The notes below the pieces were generated by a model. It worked only from the letters and a program-made list of their open reading frames with translations, ran no database searches and was not told where the DNA came from. Made by a program: the position numbers and the translations under genes. 64,000 bases of DNA from Sphingomonas jejuensis (GTDB lineage Bacteria > Pseudomonadota > Alphaproteobacteria > Sphingomonadales > Sphingomonadaceae): contig NZ_JAATJE010000001.1 of the NCBI RefSeq assembly GCF_011927695.1, forward strand, positions 62,001-126,000. The letters run 5' to 3'. Shown piece after piece: positions 43,545-55,143 of this stretch (position 1 is its first letter; the number at the start of each line of letters is the position of its first letter).

Positions 43545-44622
43545 GCCAGTTCGTTCTCGCAGCCGGCGGCACCGGCGGACATATGACGCCGGCGCAGGGC
43601 CTGGCGGAGGTGCTGATCGCACGCGGACACCATGTCGCGCTGGTGACGGATGCGCGCGGCGCCCGGATCCCGGCGCTGTTCGAGGGCATCCAGACGCACA
43701 TCCTTCCCGCCGGGCGGGTGAGCGGCGGGCCGCTCGGCTGGCTGCGGGCCTGGCAATCGATCCGTGACGGGCGCGCGATGGCGCGGCGGCTGTACCAGTC
43801 GTTCGAGCCGTCGGCGGTGATCGGCTTTGGCGGGTATCCGGCGCTGCCGGCGCTGCTCGCGGCGCTGAAGACCGGCGTGCCGGCGATCGTGCACGAGCAG
43901 AACGCCGTGCTCGGCCGCGTCAATCGCCTGCTCGCCGGGCGGGTCGACGCGATCGCCACCGCCTATCCGGAGGTGTCGCGCATCAGCCGGCGCGCGGCCG
44001 CAAAGGTGCATCTGGTCGGCAATCCGGTGCGGGCCGAGGTGAAGGCGCTGCGCGACCTGCCGTATCCGCCGCTGGACGAGCATGGCCCGTTCCGGGTGCT
44101 GGTGACGGGCGGAAGCCAGGGCGCCACCATCCTGTCCGATGTCGTGCCGGAAGGGCTGTCGATGTTGCCGCCCGCCTTTCGCCGGCGGCTGCAGGTGACG
44201 CAGCAGGCGCGCGCGGAGGACCTGGAGCGGGTTCGCGCGCGCTATGCCGAGTTCGGGATCCCGGCGGACGTCGCGACCTACCTGCCTGATCTGCCGGAGC
44301 GGCTGGGATGGTCGCACCTGGTGATCGCGCGGGCGGGGGCATCCACCCTGGCCGAGCTGACGGTCGCGGGGCGGCCCGCGATCCTGGTCCCGCTGCCAAG
44401 CGCGATGGACGACCACCAGACCGCGAACGTGCGCGAGCTTGTCGCCGCCGGCGGGGCGCGGTCGATCCCGCAGACCGACTTCACGCCGGTCAACCTCGCC
44501 AAGCAGATGCAGAAGCTGGGCCTGGAACCCGACGCGCTGGCCAATGCCGCGCGCCGGGCGTGGGACGCGGGCCGCCCGGACGCGGCCGAGCGGCTGGCCG
44601 ACTTGGTCGAGGGGTTGGCGGC

Positions 44623-44626
<4 letters not shown>
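43541..44626 (+). CDS. murG: Lipid II synthase MurG
   Basis: Adds GlcNAc to lipid I on the inner membrane face. The 361 residues include the N-terminal [30 protein letters not shown] and the C-terminal G-G-S-Q-G-A and [10 protein letters not shown] motifs. The start is a TTG at 43541 overlapping the ftsW stop (TTGA), unusual but imposed by the N-terminal motif six residues in. Confidence 0.96.
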
Positions 44627-46037
<1,411 letters not shown>

Positions 46038-46041
<4 letters not shown>

Positions 46042-46235
46042 TGCAGGATCCGTTCGCCGCCTGGCTCAACCTGTCGCGCCAGGCGATCGACGCGCAGAGC
46101 AAGGCGGTCGACGCCGGCACCAAGTCGCTGGGCATCGCCGAGGCCGGCGTGGCCATGCAGAAGGCGGCCCTGTCTGCGGGTGAGGCGAACATGGCGGCGT
46201 GGCAAAGCTGGGCCAAGCTGTGGGGCATTCGGTGA
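46038..46235 (+). CDS. 65-residue amphipathic small protein between murC and murB
   Basis: A short protein of 65 residues starting in the murC stop (ATGA) and ending in the murB start (GTGA). It is Ala-rich and helical, with [11 protein letters not shown] near the start and a Trp-rich end [11 protein letters not shown]. No TM helix or Cys is present. The style is faintly phasin-like, but I recognise no family. Perfect coupling on both sides argues that it is translated, in stoichiometry with the wall ligases. Confidence 0.65.
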
Positions 46236-47143
46236 ACGACGCGGCGCTGTCGCCCGCCCCCATGCCGGCGGTGCGCGGCCGGCTGACCGCGGACGCGCCG
46301 CTGGCGCCGCTCGTGTGGTTCAAGGCGGGGGGCGCGGCTGAATGGCTGTTCGAGCCGCAGGATGCCGACGACCTGACCGGCTTCCTCCAAGCGCTCGATC
46401 CGGCAGTGCCGGTGATGGCGCTGGGCCTGGGATCGAACCTGATCGTGCGGGACGGCGGCGTGCCGGGCGTGGTGGTACGCCTGGGCAAGGCGTTCGCCAC
46501 CGTCGAGCGGACCGGCGACGAGGCGCTTCGCTGCGGGGCGGGGGCGAGCGGGATCCTGGTGTCATCGACGGCGCGGGACGCGGGGATCGCGGGGCTGGAG
46601 TTCCTGCGATCGATCCCCGGCACCGTCGGCGGGTTCACCCGGATGAACGGCGGCGCCTATGGCCGCGAGGTCGCCGACATCCTGGTCGAGGCGGAGGTGG
46701 TGCTGAGGACGGGAGAGCGGCGCACGCTCAGCCGCGCCGACCTCGGCTACACCTATCGCCACAGCGCGCTGCCGGAGGGCGCGGTGGTGATCGGCGCGAC
46801 GTTCAAGGGCATGCCCGGCGACCCCCAGGCGATCCAGGCGGAGATGGACCGGATCGCGGCGGAGCGCGAGGCGTCGCAGCCGCTGCGTTCCAAGACCGGC
46901 GGGTCGACGTTCAAGAACCCGCAAGGACACAAGGCCTGGGCGCTGATCGATGCGGCCGGCTGCCGGGGATTGCGGCTGGGCGATGCCCAAGTGTCGGAGA
47001 AGCATTGCAATTTCATGCTGAATCTCGGAGGGGCCACGGCTCGCGAGATCGAAGCGCTGGGCGAGGACGTACGCAACCGCGTGCGGGCCCACAGCGGCGT
47101 CGAGCTTGAATGGGAGATCCAGCGGGTGGGAGTACAGGCATGA
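46232..47143 (+). CDS. murB: UDP-N-acetylenolpyruvoylglucosamine reductase MurB
   Basis: FAD enzyme reducing the enolpyruvyl group to form UDP-MurNAc. The 303 residues have L-V-W-F-K-A-G-G-A-A, G-L-G-S-N-L-I-V-R-D-G-G, I-P-G-T-V-G-G (FAD site), Y-R-H-S-A-L, S-K-T-G-G-S-T-F-K-N-P and S-E-K-H-C-N-F-M-L-N. It is the short type II-like form. GTG at 46232 overlaps the small ORF; an ATG 33 bp earlier would cut into that ORF. Confidence 0.96.
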   Translation: MNDAALSPAPMPAVRGRLTADAPLAPLVWFKAGGAAEWLFEPQDADDLTGFLQALDPAVPVMALGLGSNLIVRDGGVPGVVVRLGKAFATVERTGDEALRCGAGASGILVSSTARDAGIAGLEFLRSIPGTVGGFTRMNGGAYGREVADILVEAEVVLRTGERRTLSRADLGYTYRHSALPEGAVVIGATFKGMPGDPQAIQAEMDRIAAEREASQPLRSKTGGSTFKNPQGHKAWALIDAAGCRGLRLGDAQVSEKHCNFMLNLGGATAREIEALGEDVRNRVRAHSGVELEWEIQRVGVQA

Positions 47144-48099
47144 CATCGACGCCGCTGCACATCGTCGTGCTGATGGGCGGATGGTCGGCCGAGCGCCAGG
47201 TGTCGCTGCTGTCCGGCGCGGGCGTCGCCGATGCGCTGGAAAGCCTTGGCCACCGCGTCACCCGCATCGACATGGGGCGCGATGTCGCCGCCCGGCTGGC
47301 CGATGCGAAGCCCGACCTGGTGTTCAACGCGCTTCACGGCACGCCGGGAGAGGACGGGTCGGTCCAGGGCATGCTCGACCTGATGGGGCTGCGCTACACG
47401 CACAGCGGCATGGTCGCGTCGGTGATCGCCATCGACAAGCAGCTGACCAAGCAGGCGCTGGTGCCGCACGGCATCCGCATGCCGGCCGGCGTGGTGGTGG
47501 AAAGCCGCAGCCTCCACGAGCATGACCCCATGCCGCGGCCTTATGTGCTGAAGCCGGTCAACGAGGGATCGTCGGTCGGGGTCGCGATCATCACCGCCGA
47601 CAGCAACCATGGCCAGCCGATCAGTCGGGACGTCGCCGGTCCGTGGACCGCGTTCCCGCACCTGCTGGCCGAGCCGTTCATCCGCGGCCGCGAGCTGACG
47701 GTCGCGGTGCTGGGCGGCGAGGCGCTGGCGGTGACCGAGCTCAGGCCGAAGAGCGGCTTCTACGATTACGACGCGAAATATACCGACGGGATGACCGAGC
47801 ATGTCTGCCCGGCCGACGTGCCTGCCGACGTGGCGGACGAGGCCAAGCGGATGGCGCTGGCGGCGCACCGGCTGCTCGGCTGCCGAGGCGCATCGCGATC
47901 CGACTTCCGTTGGGACGACGAGCAGGGGGTGGACGGCCTCTACCTGCTTGAGGTGAACACACAGCCGGGCATGACTCCGCTGAGCCTGGTGCCCGAACAG
48001 GGGCGCTTCGTTGGCCTCGATTACCCGTCGCTGGTCCAGCGCATCGTCGACGAGGCGTTGGCCGAGGACTGGCCGGCCACCGGAAGCGCAGCGCGGTGA
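47140..48099 (+). CDS. ddl: D-alanine-D-alanine ligase
   Basis: Makes the D-Ala-D-Ala used by MurF. The 319-residue ATP-grasp enzyme has L-M-G-G-W-S-A-E-R, the lid V-N-E-G-S-S-V-G-V, E-L-T-V-A-V-L-G and the metal site L-L-E-V-N-T-Q-P-G-M-T near the C-terminus. ATG at 47140 overlaps the murB stop; ftsQ overlaps its own stop (GTGA). It is the normal last wall-precursor gene of alphaproteobacterial clusters. Confidence 0.96.
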   Translation: MTSTPLHIVVLMGGWSAERQVSLLSGAGVADALESLGHRVTRIDMGRDVAARLADAKPDLVFNALHGTPGEDGSVQGMLDLMGLRYTHSGMVASVIAIDKQLTKQALVPHGIRMPAGVVVESRSLHEHDPMPRPYVLKPVNEGSSVGVAIITADSNHGQPISRDVAGPWTAFPHLLAEPFIRGRELTVAVLGGEALAVTELRPKSGFYDYDAKYTDGMTEHVCPADVPADVADEAKRMALAAHRLLGCRGASRSDFRWDDEQGVDGLYLLEVNTQPGMTPLSLVPEQGRFVGLDYPSLVQRIVDEALAEDWPATGSAAR

Positions 48100-49034
48100 G
48101 CGGCGCGCGCATCCGGCGCGGCGAACAGGCTCCCCGGTCGCGCGGCCGGGCGCCGGCGCGCCGCAAGGCGAAGCCGGGAGTAGCGGCGCGGCTGCTGTCG
48201 GCGGTGCCGGTCGCCCCGGAGACGATCCGCAGCGTGACGGCGTGGAGCGGGCTGGTGCTGGCGGGGGCCGCGGCCGTCACGGCGGCGCACCTGGCCGGAT
48301 TGTTCGGTCTCGCCTGGGTGTCGGCCGCGGAAGCCACCGGCCGGGCGGGGCTGCGCGTGGAGCATGTGAACGTCCAGGGCCTGAAGCGCATGGACGAGCT
48401 GACCGTGCTGGCCGTGGCGCTGGAGGACGGTGCGCAGGCGAAGCCGATGCCGCTCGTCTCGCTCGAGCCGATCCGGCAGCGGCTGCTGACCTATGGTTGG
48501 ATCGCGGATGCGCGCGTGTCGCGGCAGTTGCCGGACACGATCACCATCGACATCGTGGAGCGCGAACCGGCGGCGGTCTGGCAGCACCGCGGACGGCTGG
48601 TGCTGGTCGACAGGGCCGGGGTGGTGCTGGAGCCGGTCGGCATCGACGCGATGCCGGACCTGCCGCTGGTGATCGGCGCGGATGCCAATGCCCAGGTCGC
48701 AGGGCTGGAGACGCTGCTTGCCAAGACGCCGGCGATGCGCCCGATGCTGGCAGCCGCGACGTGGATCGGTGGGCGGCGCTGGGACCTCCGGTTCCAGTCG
48801 GGCGAGATCCTGGCGCTGCCCGAGGGCGGATCGGCGGCATCCACCGCGCTCGTGAAGTTCGCGAGCATGGACGCCCGCGACCGCCTGCTGGGGCGCGGGT
48901 TCGAACGGTTCGACATGCGCGACCCCACCCGCATGGTGGTGCGCGTGAACCGCGACAACGGAAGCATCGACGAGGCCGGCGCGGCGGCGGGCGCAGAAGC
49001 GTCGCCGCGGCTGGCGGCCAGGACGACGACATGA
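48096..49034 (+). CDS. ftsQ: Cell division protein FtsQ
   Basis: Bitopic divisome protein that recruits FtsL/FtsB. The 312-residue sequence has a basic cytoplasmic segment (R-G-R-A-P-A-R-R-K-A-K), a TM helix near 50-74, then a POTRA domain (L-R-V-E-H-V-N-V-Q-G-L-K-R-M to about 155) and the beta domain with V-E-R-E-P-A-A-V-W. The C-terminal tail from about 295 is Ala-rich and probably disordered. ftsA begins 31 bp later. Confidence 0.94.
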   Translation: MSGARIRRGEQAPRSRGRAPARRKAKPGVAARLLSAVPVAPETIRSVTAWSGLVLAGAAAVTAAHLAGLFGLAWVSAAEATGRAGLRVEHVNVQGLKRMDELTVLAVALEDGAQAKPMPLVSLEPIRQRLLTYGWIADARVSRQLPDTITIDIVEREPAAVWQHRGRLVLVDRAGVVLEPVGIDAMPDLPLVIGADANAQVAGLETLLAKTPAMRPMLAAATWIGGRRWDLRFQSGEILALPEGGSAASTALVKFASMDARDRLLGRGFERFDMRDPTRMVVRVNRDNGSIDEAGAAAGAEASPRLAARTTT

Positions 49035-49065
49035 CGGGCGGGGCATCATCTGGGGGAGCGCGGGC

Positions 49066-50349
49066 ATGAAGGGGCGTGAGCGGAACGCGGGGCAGCGGTC
49101 GGACGGGCAGCTGATCACCGCCCTGGACATCGGATCGTGGAAGGTGTCGGCCCTGATCGCCGAACGCCGTGACGACGGCACGATCGCCGTCCTGGGAACG
49201 GGCCAGCGCGAAAGCCGGGGCGTGAAGCGCGGTTACATCGCCGACATGGGCGCGACAGAGATCGCCGTGCGCGAGGCGGTGGAAGGCGCCGAGCGGATGG
49301 CGGGCATCAACATCGAGGATGTCTGGGTCAGCTTTTCGGCCGGTGGCCTGGTGTCCAAGCTCGCCTCGGTCGAGGTCGAGCTGGGCGGGCACCGGATCGA
49401 GCAGGAGGACATCGACCGGCTGCTCGCCAAGGGCAACGGGTCGATCGATCCCGAAGGCCGGATGGTGCTGCACGCGCAGCCGGCGCTCTACACGCTGGAC
49501 GGGCTGAACGGGGTGCGAAAGCCGCTGGGTCTTCACGCCGACCGGCTGGCCGTCGACATCCATGTGGTGGCCGCCGACGGCTCCCCGGTCCGGAACCTGG
49601 ACCTGTGCGTCCGGTCCGCGCACCTGGAGGTGAAGTCGATCGTCGCGGCCCCGGTTGCGACCGGCATGGCGTGCCTGTCGGAAGAAGAGCGCGAACTGGG
49701 CGTCGCACTGGTGGAGCTGGGCGCGGGGGTGACCAACGTGTCGCTGTTCGCCGGCGGGCAGCTGGTCGGGCTGGCGTCGCTGCCGATCGGCGCGGCCGAC
49801 ATCACCGACGACATCGCCACCACATTCGGGACGCGCCGGCAGCAGGCGGAGCGGCTGAAATGCTTCTTCGGGTCCGCGACCGCCACGCCGCGCGACAACC
49901 ACGACATGATCGAGGTGCAGCCGATCTCCGCCGAGGATGACGGCGCCGAGGGCGTCCGGATCACGCGCGCGCAGCTGATCGCGGTGATCCGCCAGCGGCT
50001 CGAGCAGCTGATGGGTGAGATCGGCGGCGCGCTGAAGGCGCTGGGCTTCACCGGTCCGATCGGGCGGCAGGTGGTGCTGACCGGCGGCGGCGCCGAGCTG
50101 AAAGGCATCGCCGATTACGCGCAGCAGGCGCTGGGCCGCGCCGTCCGCGTCGGGCGCCCGCGCGGCCTGTCGGGCATGCCGGAAGCGCATGGCGGCCCGG
50201 GGTTCGCGGCGCTGGCAGGCCTCATCCATTACGCCGCGTCAGACCCGGTCGACCTGCGCCAGCTGATGCCGGCGGAGCAGACGGTGGTGCGCGCGGCGGG
50301 GCCGGCGATGCTCGGCCGCCTCATCCAGGCGGTGCGGCAGGGCTTCTGA
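49066..50349 (+). CDS. ftsA: Cell division protein FtsA
   Basis: Actin-like protein that tethers FtsZ to the membrane. The 427 residues include the phosphate loop T-A-L-D-I-G-S-W-K-V, D-M-G-A-T-E-I-A-V-R-E-A-V, and the second loop V-E-L-G-A-G-V-T-N-V-S. The C-terminus M-L-G-R-L-I-Q-A-V-R-Q-G-F is the amphipathic membrane helix. GGGGGAGC lies before the ATG. It is followed by a 111-bp gap before ftsZ that contains a nested hairpin. Confidence 0.96.
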   Translation: MKGRERNAGQRSDGQLITALDIGSWKVSALIAERRDDGTIAVLGTGQRESRGVKRGYIADMGATEIAVREAVEGAERMAGINIEDVWVSFSAGGLVSKLASVEVELGGHRIEQEDIDRLLAKGNGSIDPEGRMVLHAQPALYTLDGLNGVRKPLGLHADRLAVDIHVVAADGSPVRNLDLCVRSAHLEVKSIVAAPVATGMACLSEEERELGVALVELGAGVTNVSLFAGGQLVGLASLPIGAADITDDIATTFGTRRQQAERLKCFFGSATATPRDNHDMIEVQPISAEDDGAEGVRITRAQLIAVIRQRLEQLMGEIGGALKALGFTGPIGRQVVLTGGGAELKGIADYAQQALGRAVRVGRPRGLSGMPEAHGGPGFAALAGLIHYAASDPVDLRQLMPAEQTVVRAAGPAMLGRLIQAVRQGF

Positions 50350-50358
50350 GCGCAAAAA

Positions 50359-50393
50359 TCCGGGGTCGCGTCACTTTTGACGTGAAACCCGGA
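50359..50393 (+). promoter_or_regulatory. Nested hairpin in the ftsA-ftsZ gap
   Basis: An outer stem TCCGGG (50359-50364) and CCCGGA (50388-50393) encloses an inner CGTCA (50369-50373) and TGACG (50378-50382) with a CTTT loop. It sits 9 bp after ftsA. It could be an attenuator or the operator of a separate ftsZ promoter; no T-tract follows. No clear CtrA box (TTAA-N7-TTAA) is seen. Confidence 0.45.
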
Positions 50394-50460
50394 ATCACAT
50401 GGTGCAGAATCGTTAAAGGTTGTCGCGGCCGTGCCGCGGCCGAGGGGAGTTGAAGCGTCG

Positions 50461-51927
50461 ATGAGCATCGAATTCATTCCGCCCGAGGTGGACGAACTCC
50501 GCCCCCGGATCAGCGTGATCGGCGTGGGTGGCGCCGGCGGAAACGCGATCGCCAACATGATCGCCAGCCAGGTGCAGGGCGTCGACTTCCTGGTGGCCAA
50601 CACCGATGCGCAGGCGCTCAATGCCTCGCCGGCGGAACGGCGCATCCAGCTGGGCCTGAAGATCACGCAAGGGCTGGGTGCGGGATCGCGGCCGGAGATC
50701 GGCCGGGCGGCGGCGGAAGAAGCGATCGAGCAGGTCGAACGCTCGCTGGACGGCGCGCACATGTGCTTCATCGCGGCCGGCATGGGCGGCGGCACCGGCA
50801 CGGGCGCAGCGCCGGTGATCGCCAAGGCGGCGCGCGACCGCGGCATCCTGACCGTGGGTGTGGTCACCAAGCCGTTCAACTTTGAAGGAACGCGCCGCAG
50901 CCGTTCGGCCGAAGCCGGCATCGCCGAGCTTCAGAAGCATGTCGACACGCTGATCGTCATTCCGAACCAAAACCTGTTCCTGATCGCCAACCCGAACACG
51001 ACCTTCAAGGAAGCGTTCCAGATGGCGGACGAGGTGCTGCAGCAGGGCGTGCGCGGCATCACCGACTTGATGGTGATGCCCGGCCTCATCAACCTCGACT
51101 TCGCCGACGTCCGCTCGGTGATGGGCGAGATGGGCAAGGCCATGATGGGCACGGGCGAGGCCGAGGGCGACAACCGCGCCATCGAGGCGGCGGAGAAGGC
51201 GATCGCCAACCCGCTGCTGGACGGCGTGTCGATGAAGGGCGCCAAGGGCGTCATCATCTCCATCACCGGCGGCGACGACATGCGCCTGATGGAGGTCGAC
51301 GAGGCCGCCAACCACATCAAGGAACTGGTCGACCCGGACGCCAACATCATCTGGGGATCGGCGTTCAACGACAACCTGAACGGCAAGATCCGGGTGTCGG
51401 TTGTCGCCACCGGCATCGAGGCGGAAGCCGAGGTGAAGCCGGAGCCGGCCCGCGTCCTGAGCTTCCCCGCGGCCCGCAAGACGGAAGAAGCGCCGCGCGC
51501 GCCGATCGCCGGCTTCGGCATGCGCCCGACGGCGGCTGCGCCCATCGTTCCGGCCGAGCCGGCAGAGCCTGTGAACTTCGTCGACGAGGCGGCGGAAGCG
51601 GCGCCCGAGCCGGCGATGACGCTGGACCCGCCGGCGGCCGACGACGACGACGAGCTGCTGCTGGGCCAGGATGCCATGCTGCCCGAGGAGCCGGCGCCGG
51701 CCCCCGAGAGCGAGGATCTGGCGGCCGGCCGCCGCTGGCTGGGTGCGGCCGAGCCGCAGGCCGAGCCGACGCCGCGCATTGCGCCTGCGACCGGCGGCAC
51801 GCTGTTCGAGCGCATGTCGAGCATCGCGCGCGGCGCGGGCAAGGCGGATGCCGACGACGGTGCTCAGGGTGGCAAGCGGGACCCTTATGAGATCCCGCGC
51901 TTCCTGAACCGCCAGAACAACCAGTAA
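50461..51927 (+). CDS. ftsZ: Cell division protein FtsZ
   Basis: Tubulin-like GTPase that forms the division ring. The 488 residues hold the G-V-G-G-A-G-G-N-A nucleotide loop, the tubulin signature G-G-G-T-G-T-G near 109-115 and the T7 loop N-L-D-F-A-D-V. A linker of about 150 Ala/Pro/Glu-rich residues (from about 320), long as in other alphaproteobacteria, ends in D-P-Y-E-I-P-R-F-L, the peptide that binds FtsA. ATG 50461 follows GAGGGGAG; an ATG 30 bp earlier is less likely. Confidence 0.97.
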   Translation: MSIEFIPPEVDELRPRISVIGVGGAGGNAIANMIASQVQGVDFLVANTDAQALNASPAERRIQLGLKITQGLGAGSRPEIGRAAAEEAIEQVERSLDGAHMCFIAAGMGGGTGTGAAPVIAKAARDRGILTVGVVTKPFNFEGTRRSRSAEAGIAELQKHVDTLIVIPNQNLFLIANPNTTFKEAFQMADEVLQQGVRGITDLMVMPGLINLDFADVRSVMGEMGKAMMGTGEAEGDNRAIEAAEKAIANPLLDGVSMKGAKGVIISITGGDDMRLMEVDEAANHIKELVDPDANIIWGSAFNDNLNGKIRVSVVATGIEAEAEVKPEPARVLSFPAARKTEEAPRAPIAGFGMRPTAAAPIVPAEPAEPVNFVDEAAEAAPEPAMTLDPPAADDDDELLLGQDAMLPEEPAPAPESEDLAAGRRWLGAAEPQAEPTPRIAPATGGTLFERMSSIARGAGKADADDGAQGGKRDPYEIPRFLNRQNNQ

Positions 51928-51944
51928 GTCTTCGATCATCGGGG

Positions 51945-51979
51945 AAGGGCGCGGGTGGCCATGCCGGTCCCGCGCCCTT
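51945..51979 (+). terminator. Terminator after ftsZ
   Basis: AAGGGCGCGGG (51945-51955) and CCCGCGCCCTT (51969-51979) form a perfect 11-bp stem with a 13-nt loop, 18 bp after the ftsZ stop. A short T-rich run (T-T-T-C-C-T-G-T-T) follows. This is the likely end of the division-cluster transcript. Confidence 0.8.
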
Positions 51980-52161
51980 TCCTGTTCTGGAGCCGACTGG
52001 TACCCGCCAAGCGGCGGCGTCGGAAGCCGTCGCGACGGGTGCGCTCCGGCGGTTTCGCCTGGCCGGCGTGGAGGCGATCCGCCCCGGGGGTGAGGCGGAT
52101 CCGCGATGGACCGTCTTTGTTCACGTTGCCGACAGACGCTGGATGGTTAACGAGGCTGCCA

Positions 52162-53379
52162 ATGGTCGCTCGTTTCCTCCTGCCGGTCGGCGTGCTGATG
52201 CTGGCGTTGGCCGGTACCCCCATCCTCGCACAGACGCCGCCGCCGCCCGGAACCGTGCAGTCGGTCGAGCGCACGGTCGCGGCGGACGACCTGTCGCGGC
52301 ACCTGCGCACGCTGTCGCAGAACCCGGAGAACCTGGAAGCCGCGCTGGGCGCCGGCGATGCCGCGCTGCTGCTGGGCGACCCCAATGCGGCCGCCGGCTT
52401 CTTCGCGCGGGCCGAGCGCATCGCGGTGCGGGATCCGCGTGCCAAAGCGGGGCTGGGCCGTGCCTTCCTGGCGCTGGAGCGGCCACGCGACGCGCTGCGC
52501 CTGTTCGACGACGCCACCGACCTCGGCCTCTCCCCGGCGACGATCGCGCGGGAGCGGGGCTTCGCCTTTGACCTGCGCGGCGATCCGCGGCGGGCGCAGC
52601 GTGACTATCAGCTCGCCCTGCAGCAGGCGCCCGATGCCGAGACGACGCGGCGCCTGGCGCTGTCGCTCGGCATCTCAGGGGAGCGGGACCGGGCGCTCGC
52701 GCTGCTGGAGCCGCTGCTCTACCAGCGCGATGCGGAGGCGTGGCGCGCGCGGGCGTTCGTGCTGGCGATGACCGGCGACCTGCCGGGTGCGATGGCGATC
52801 GTGCGGCAGGTCATGCCCGCACAGGGCGCCGCCGCGCTGGAGCCTTATCTGCGCCGGCTGCCGTCGCTGCGCGCGGCCGACAAGGCGCAGGCCGTCCACC
52901 TCGGACGCTTCACCGCCGGGCGGAGCAACCGGCAGCGCCCTGCCGAGCAGCAGCGCCCGGCACGAACTCAGCCGGTGCCTGCCGCGCCGCAGGCAAGCAC
53001 CGCGCCGCCGGCCGCAACGACGCCGGCACCGGCACCGGCACCGGCACCGGCCCCGACATCGGTCCCAACGACGACGAGCGCGCCGCAACGTGCGCCGGCC
53101 GTGACGGTCACGGGACGGCGCACCTGGGTCCAGCTCGCCAGCGGCCGCGCGGCCGGGCTGCCGGCCGAATGGCGGCGGTTGCGCACACGCGCCGGATCGT
53201 TCCTGGCGAGCCGCGATGCCTATATCGCCGCCGGGACGGGCGGCAGCGGCCGACTGCTGGTCGGCCCGTTCGACACGGTCGCGGCCGCGCGCGTGCTGGT
53301 CGGGCAGCTCGGCAATGCGGGCGTGTCGTCTTTCGCGTGGACCAGCGCGGCCGATGCCGAGGTCGAGCCGCTGCAATGA
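52162..53379 (+). CDS. TPR/SPOR-domain secreted protein
   Basis: A 405-residue protein with a signal peptide ([12 protein letters not shown], cleavage near I-L-A-Q). Residues 50-240 are TPR-like helices ([17 protein letters not shown], then [20 protein letters not shown] type). An Ala/Pro/Thr linker with an A-P repeat follows, then a SPOR domain ([10 protein letters not shown] to the end) that binds denuded glycan at the septum. GAGG lies 7 bp before the ATG; dgt overlaps the stop. A longer frame from 51955 runs through the terminator and is not used. Confidence 0.85.
   Translation: MVARFLLPVGVLMLALAGTPILAQTPPPPGTVQSVERTVAADDLSRHLRTLSQNPENLEAALGAGDAALLLGDPNAAAGFFARAERIAVRDPRAKAGLGRAFLALERPRDALRLFDDATDLGLSPATIARERGFAFDLRGDPRRAQRDYQLALQQAPDAETTRRLALSLGISGERDRALALLEPLLYQRDAEAWRARAFVLAMTGDLPGAMAIVRQVMPAQGAAALEPYLRRLPSLRAADKAQAVHLGRFTAGRSNRQRPAEQQRPARTQPVPAAPQASTAPPAATTPAPAPAPAPAPTSVPTTTSAPQRAPAVTVTGRRTWVQLASGRAAGLPAEWRRLRTRAGSFLASRDAYIAAGTGGSGRLLVGPFDTVAAARVLVGQLGNAGVSSFAWTSAADAEVEPLQ
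53023..53052 (+). repeat. CCGGCA hexanucleotide tandem repeat
   Basis: Four exact copies of CCGGCA (53023-53046) and a fifth with one change encode an Ala-Pro repeat in the linker between the TPR and SPOR regions. Being in multiples of six, copy-number change would alter linker length without shifting the frame. Confidence 0.85.
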
Positions 53380-54542
53380 AGCCGAAGGCGCGCTACGGGT
53401 GCGATCCGGCGGCGAGCCGGGGGCGGCGCCACGACGAGAATGTCGCGGCGCTCCGGGGGCCGCGCGACGCGTTCCAGCGCGACCGCGACCGGGTGATCCA
53501 TTCGATCGCGTTCCGCCGGCTGCGCGGCAAGACGCAGGTCTTCCTGGCCCCGGACGGCGATCATTTCCGCGTTCGGCTGACCCACAGCCTGGAGGTGGCG
53601 CAGATCGCCCGCACGATCGCGCGCGCGCTGGGCCTGAACGAAGACCTGACGGAGGCGCTGTCGCTGGCCCACGACATCGGCCACCCGCCGTTCGGCCATG
53701 CCGGCGAAGAGGCGCTGAAGGCAGCGATGGCGGACGTGGGCGGGTTCGACCACAATGCCCACACCATCCGCATCCTGACGCGGATCGAGCGACCCTATCC
53801 GCGCTTCGACGGGCTCAACCTCAGCTGGGAAGCGCTGGAAGGGCTCGCCAAGCACAACGGCCCGGTGAACGCGCCGAGCTGGGCGATGGCGGAAGCGGAT
53901 GCCGATTACCCGCTGGACCTTGCCAGCTGGCCGTCGCTGGAAGCGCAGGTCGCGGCGATCGCCGACGACATCGCCTATGACAATCACGACATCGACGACG
54001 GGATCCGGGCGGGGCTCCTGACGCGCGCCCAGATCCTGCAGGTGCCGATCATCGCGCGTGGGTGGAAGGCGGCGGCCGAGCGCTTCCCCGGCATCCGGGA
54101 AGAGCGGCAGGTGTCAGAACTGATCCGATCGCAGATCGGGCTGATGGTCAACGACCTGATCGGGGAGACGCGCCGACGCATCACGCAGGCAGGCGTCGAG
54201 ACGGTGGCGGACGTGCGCGCGGTCGGCCGCGCGCTGGTGGGGTTCAGCGGCGTGATGCAGGCCGAGGAGCGCGCGCTGAAACGCTTCATGTACGCCGAGC
54301 TCTACCACCATCCGCGCCAGAAGGAGGCGGGCGCCGCCGCCGCGACGATCGTGTCCGGGCTGTTCGCCGCCTACCGTGACGACCCGGAGCGACTGCCGGA
54401 GGGATGGCGCCAGAGCATGCCGGCGCAGGAGCCGGACCGCAGCCGCCACATCGCCGACTTCATCGCCGGCATGACCGACCGCTTCGCGATCGCGCGCTAC
54501 CGCGAGCATGTCGGGCCGATCGATCTGCCCGAAGGCTTCTGA
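53376..54542 (+). CDS. dgt: dGTPase-like HD-domain triphosphohydrolase
   Basis: Hydrolyses deoxynucleoside triphosphates, probably dGTP. The 388-residue protein has [21 protein letters not shown], then the HD metal ligands in L-T-H-S-L-E-V-A-Q and [12 protein letters not shown], a typical HD arrangement, and [11 protein letters not shown]. Length is that of the short dGTPase-like subfamily. It overlaps the SPOR gene stop (ATGA) and converges on the OmpA-like gene with a 1-bp gap. Confidence 0.93.
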   Translation: MKPKARYGCDPAASRGRRHDENVAALRGPRDAFQRDRDRVIHSIAFRRLRGKTQVFLAPDGDHFRVRLTHSLEVAQIARTIARALGLNEDLTEALSLAHDIGHPPFGHAGEEALKAAMADVGGFDHNAHTIRILTRIERPYPRFDGLNLSWEALEGLAKHNGPVNAPSWAMAEADADYPLDLASWPSLEAQVAAIADDIAYDNHDIDDGIRAGLLTRAQILQVPIIARGWKAAAERFPGIREERQVSELIRSQIGLMVNDLIGETRRRITQAGVETVADVRAVGRALVGFSGVMQAEERALKRFMYAELYHHPRQKEAGAAAATIVSGLFAAYRDDPERLPEGWRQSMPAQEPDRSRHIADFIAGMTDRFAIARYREHVGPIDLPEGF

Positions 54543-54543
54543 C

Positions 54544-55143
54544 CTAGCTTGCCGGGCTGAGGACCGGGTCGTCGGGCGGCGCGGGGGCGGCGGGCACCGG
54601 CGTCACCGTCACGTCGACGCGACGATTGGCCGCGCGCGCCTCCGGATCGTCGGTGCCGTCGGGCCGGGCGTTGGGGACGCGGGGCCGGGTTTCTCCAAAG
54701 GCGATGATCGTGATGCGGTCGGCCGCCACGCCGCGCTCGACCAGGGCATCGCGGACTGCCTCCGCGCGCCGGCGCGAGACATCCAGATTGGCATCGTCAT
54801 CGCCGCGCGTGTCGGAATGTCCGCCGATCGTGACGGTGCCCCCCGCCGCCAGCGCCTCGGACGCGACGATGCGGTCGAGCGCGGCGCGACCAGCATCATC
54901 AAGGGCGACGCCGTCGGGCATGTCGATGACGACCGACAGCGGCGCGGCGACATGGGCTTCTTCGGGTGGAGGCGCCACGGTCACGTCGGGGCGCATGATC
55001 GACTTGGCCTCCTCCGCATCGTTCGCGAGCGTGGGCGCCTCGACCGCCGGCAGCTGGACGGCTGGCGCATCGTTGCCGGGCTGGTCGGGGGGCGTGCAGG
55101 CTGCCGTGGTCGCGGCCAGCAGGATGATGGCATGACGGTGCAT
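54544..55143 (-). CDS. OmpA-domain lipoprotein
   Basis: A 199-residue lipoprotein: signal ending A-A-T-T-A-A-C (about Cys16), an acidic linker, and an OmpA/MotB-like peptidoglycan-binding domain from about residue 70 (T-I-G-G-H-S-D-T-R-G, L-D-V-S-R-R-R-A-E-A-V, F-G-E-T-R-P, A-N-R-R-V-D-V-T-V). It would anchor an envelope complex to the wall. ATG overlaps the antiporter stop, so the two are co-translated; this partnership is not a familiar one. Confidence 0.9.
   Translation of the reverse strand: MHRHAIILLAATTAACTPPDQPGNDAPAVQLPAVEAPTLANDAEEAKSIMRPDVTVAPPPEEAHVAAPLSVVIDMPDGVALDDAGRAALDRIVASEALAAGGTVTIGGHSDTRGDDDANLDVSRRRAEAVRDALVERGVAADRITIIAFGETRPRVPNARPDGTDDPEARAANRRVDVTVTPVPAAPAPPDDPVLSPAS

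Noticed and set aside
50350-50460. CtrA binding site before ftsZ
   Set aside because: A single GTTAA occurs near 50412 but no second TTAA at the required spacing.
51955-52161. N-terminal extension of the TPR/SPOR protein
   Set aside because: It would run through the ftsZ terminator and place about 69 basic residues before a good signal peptide that starts at 52162.
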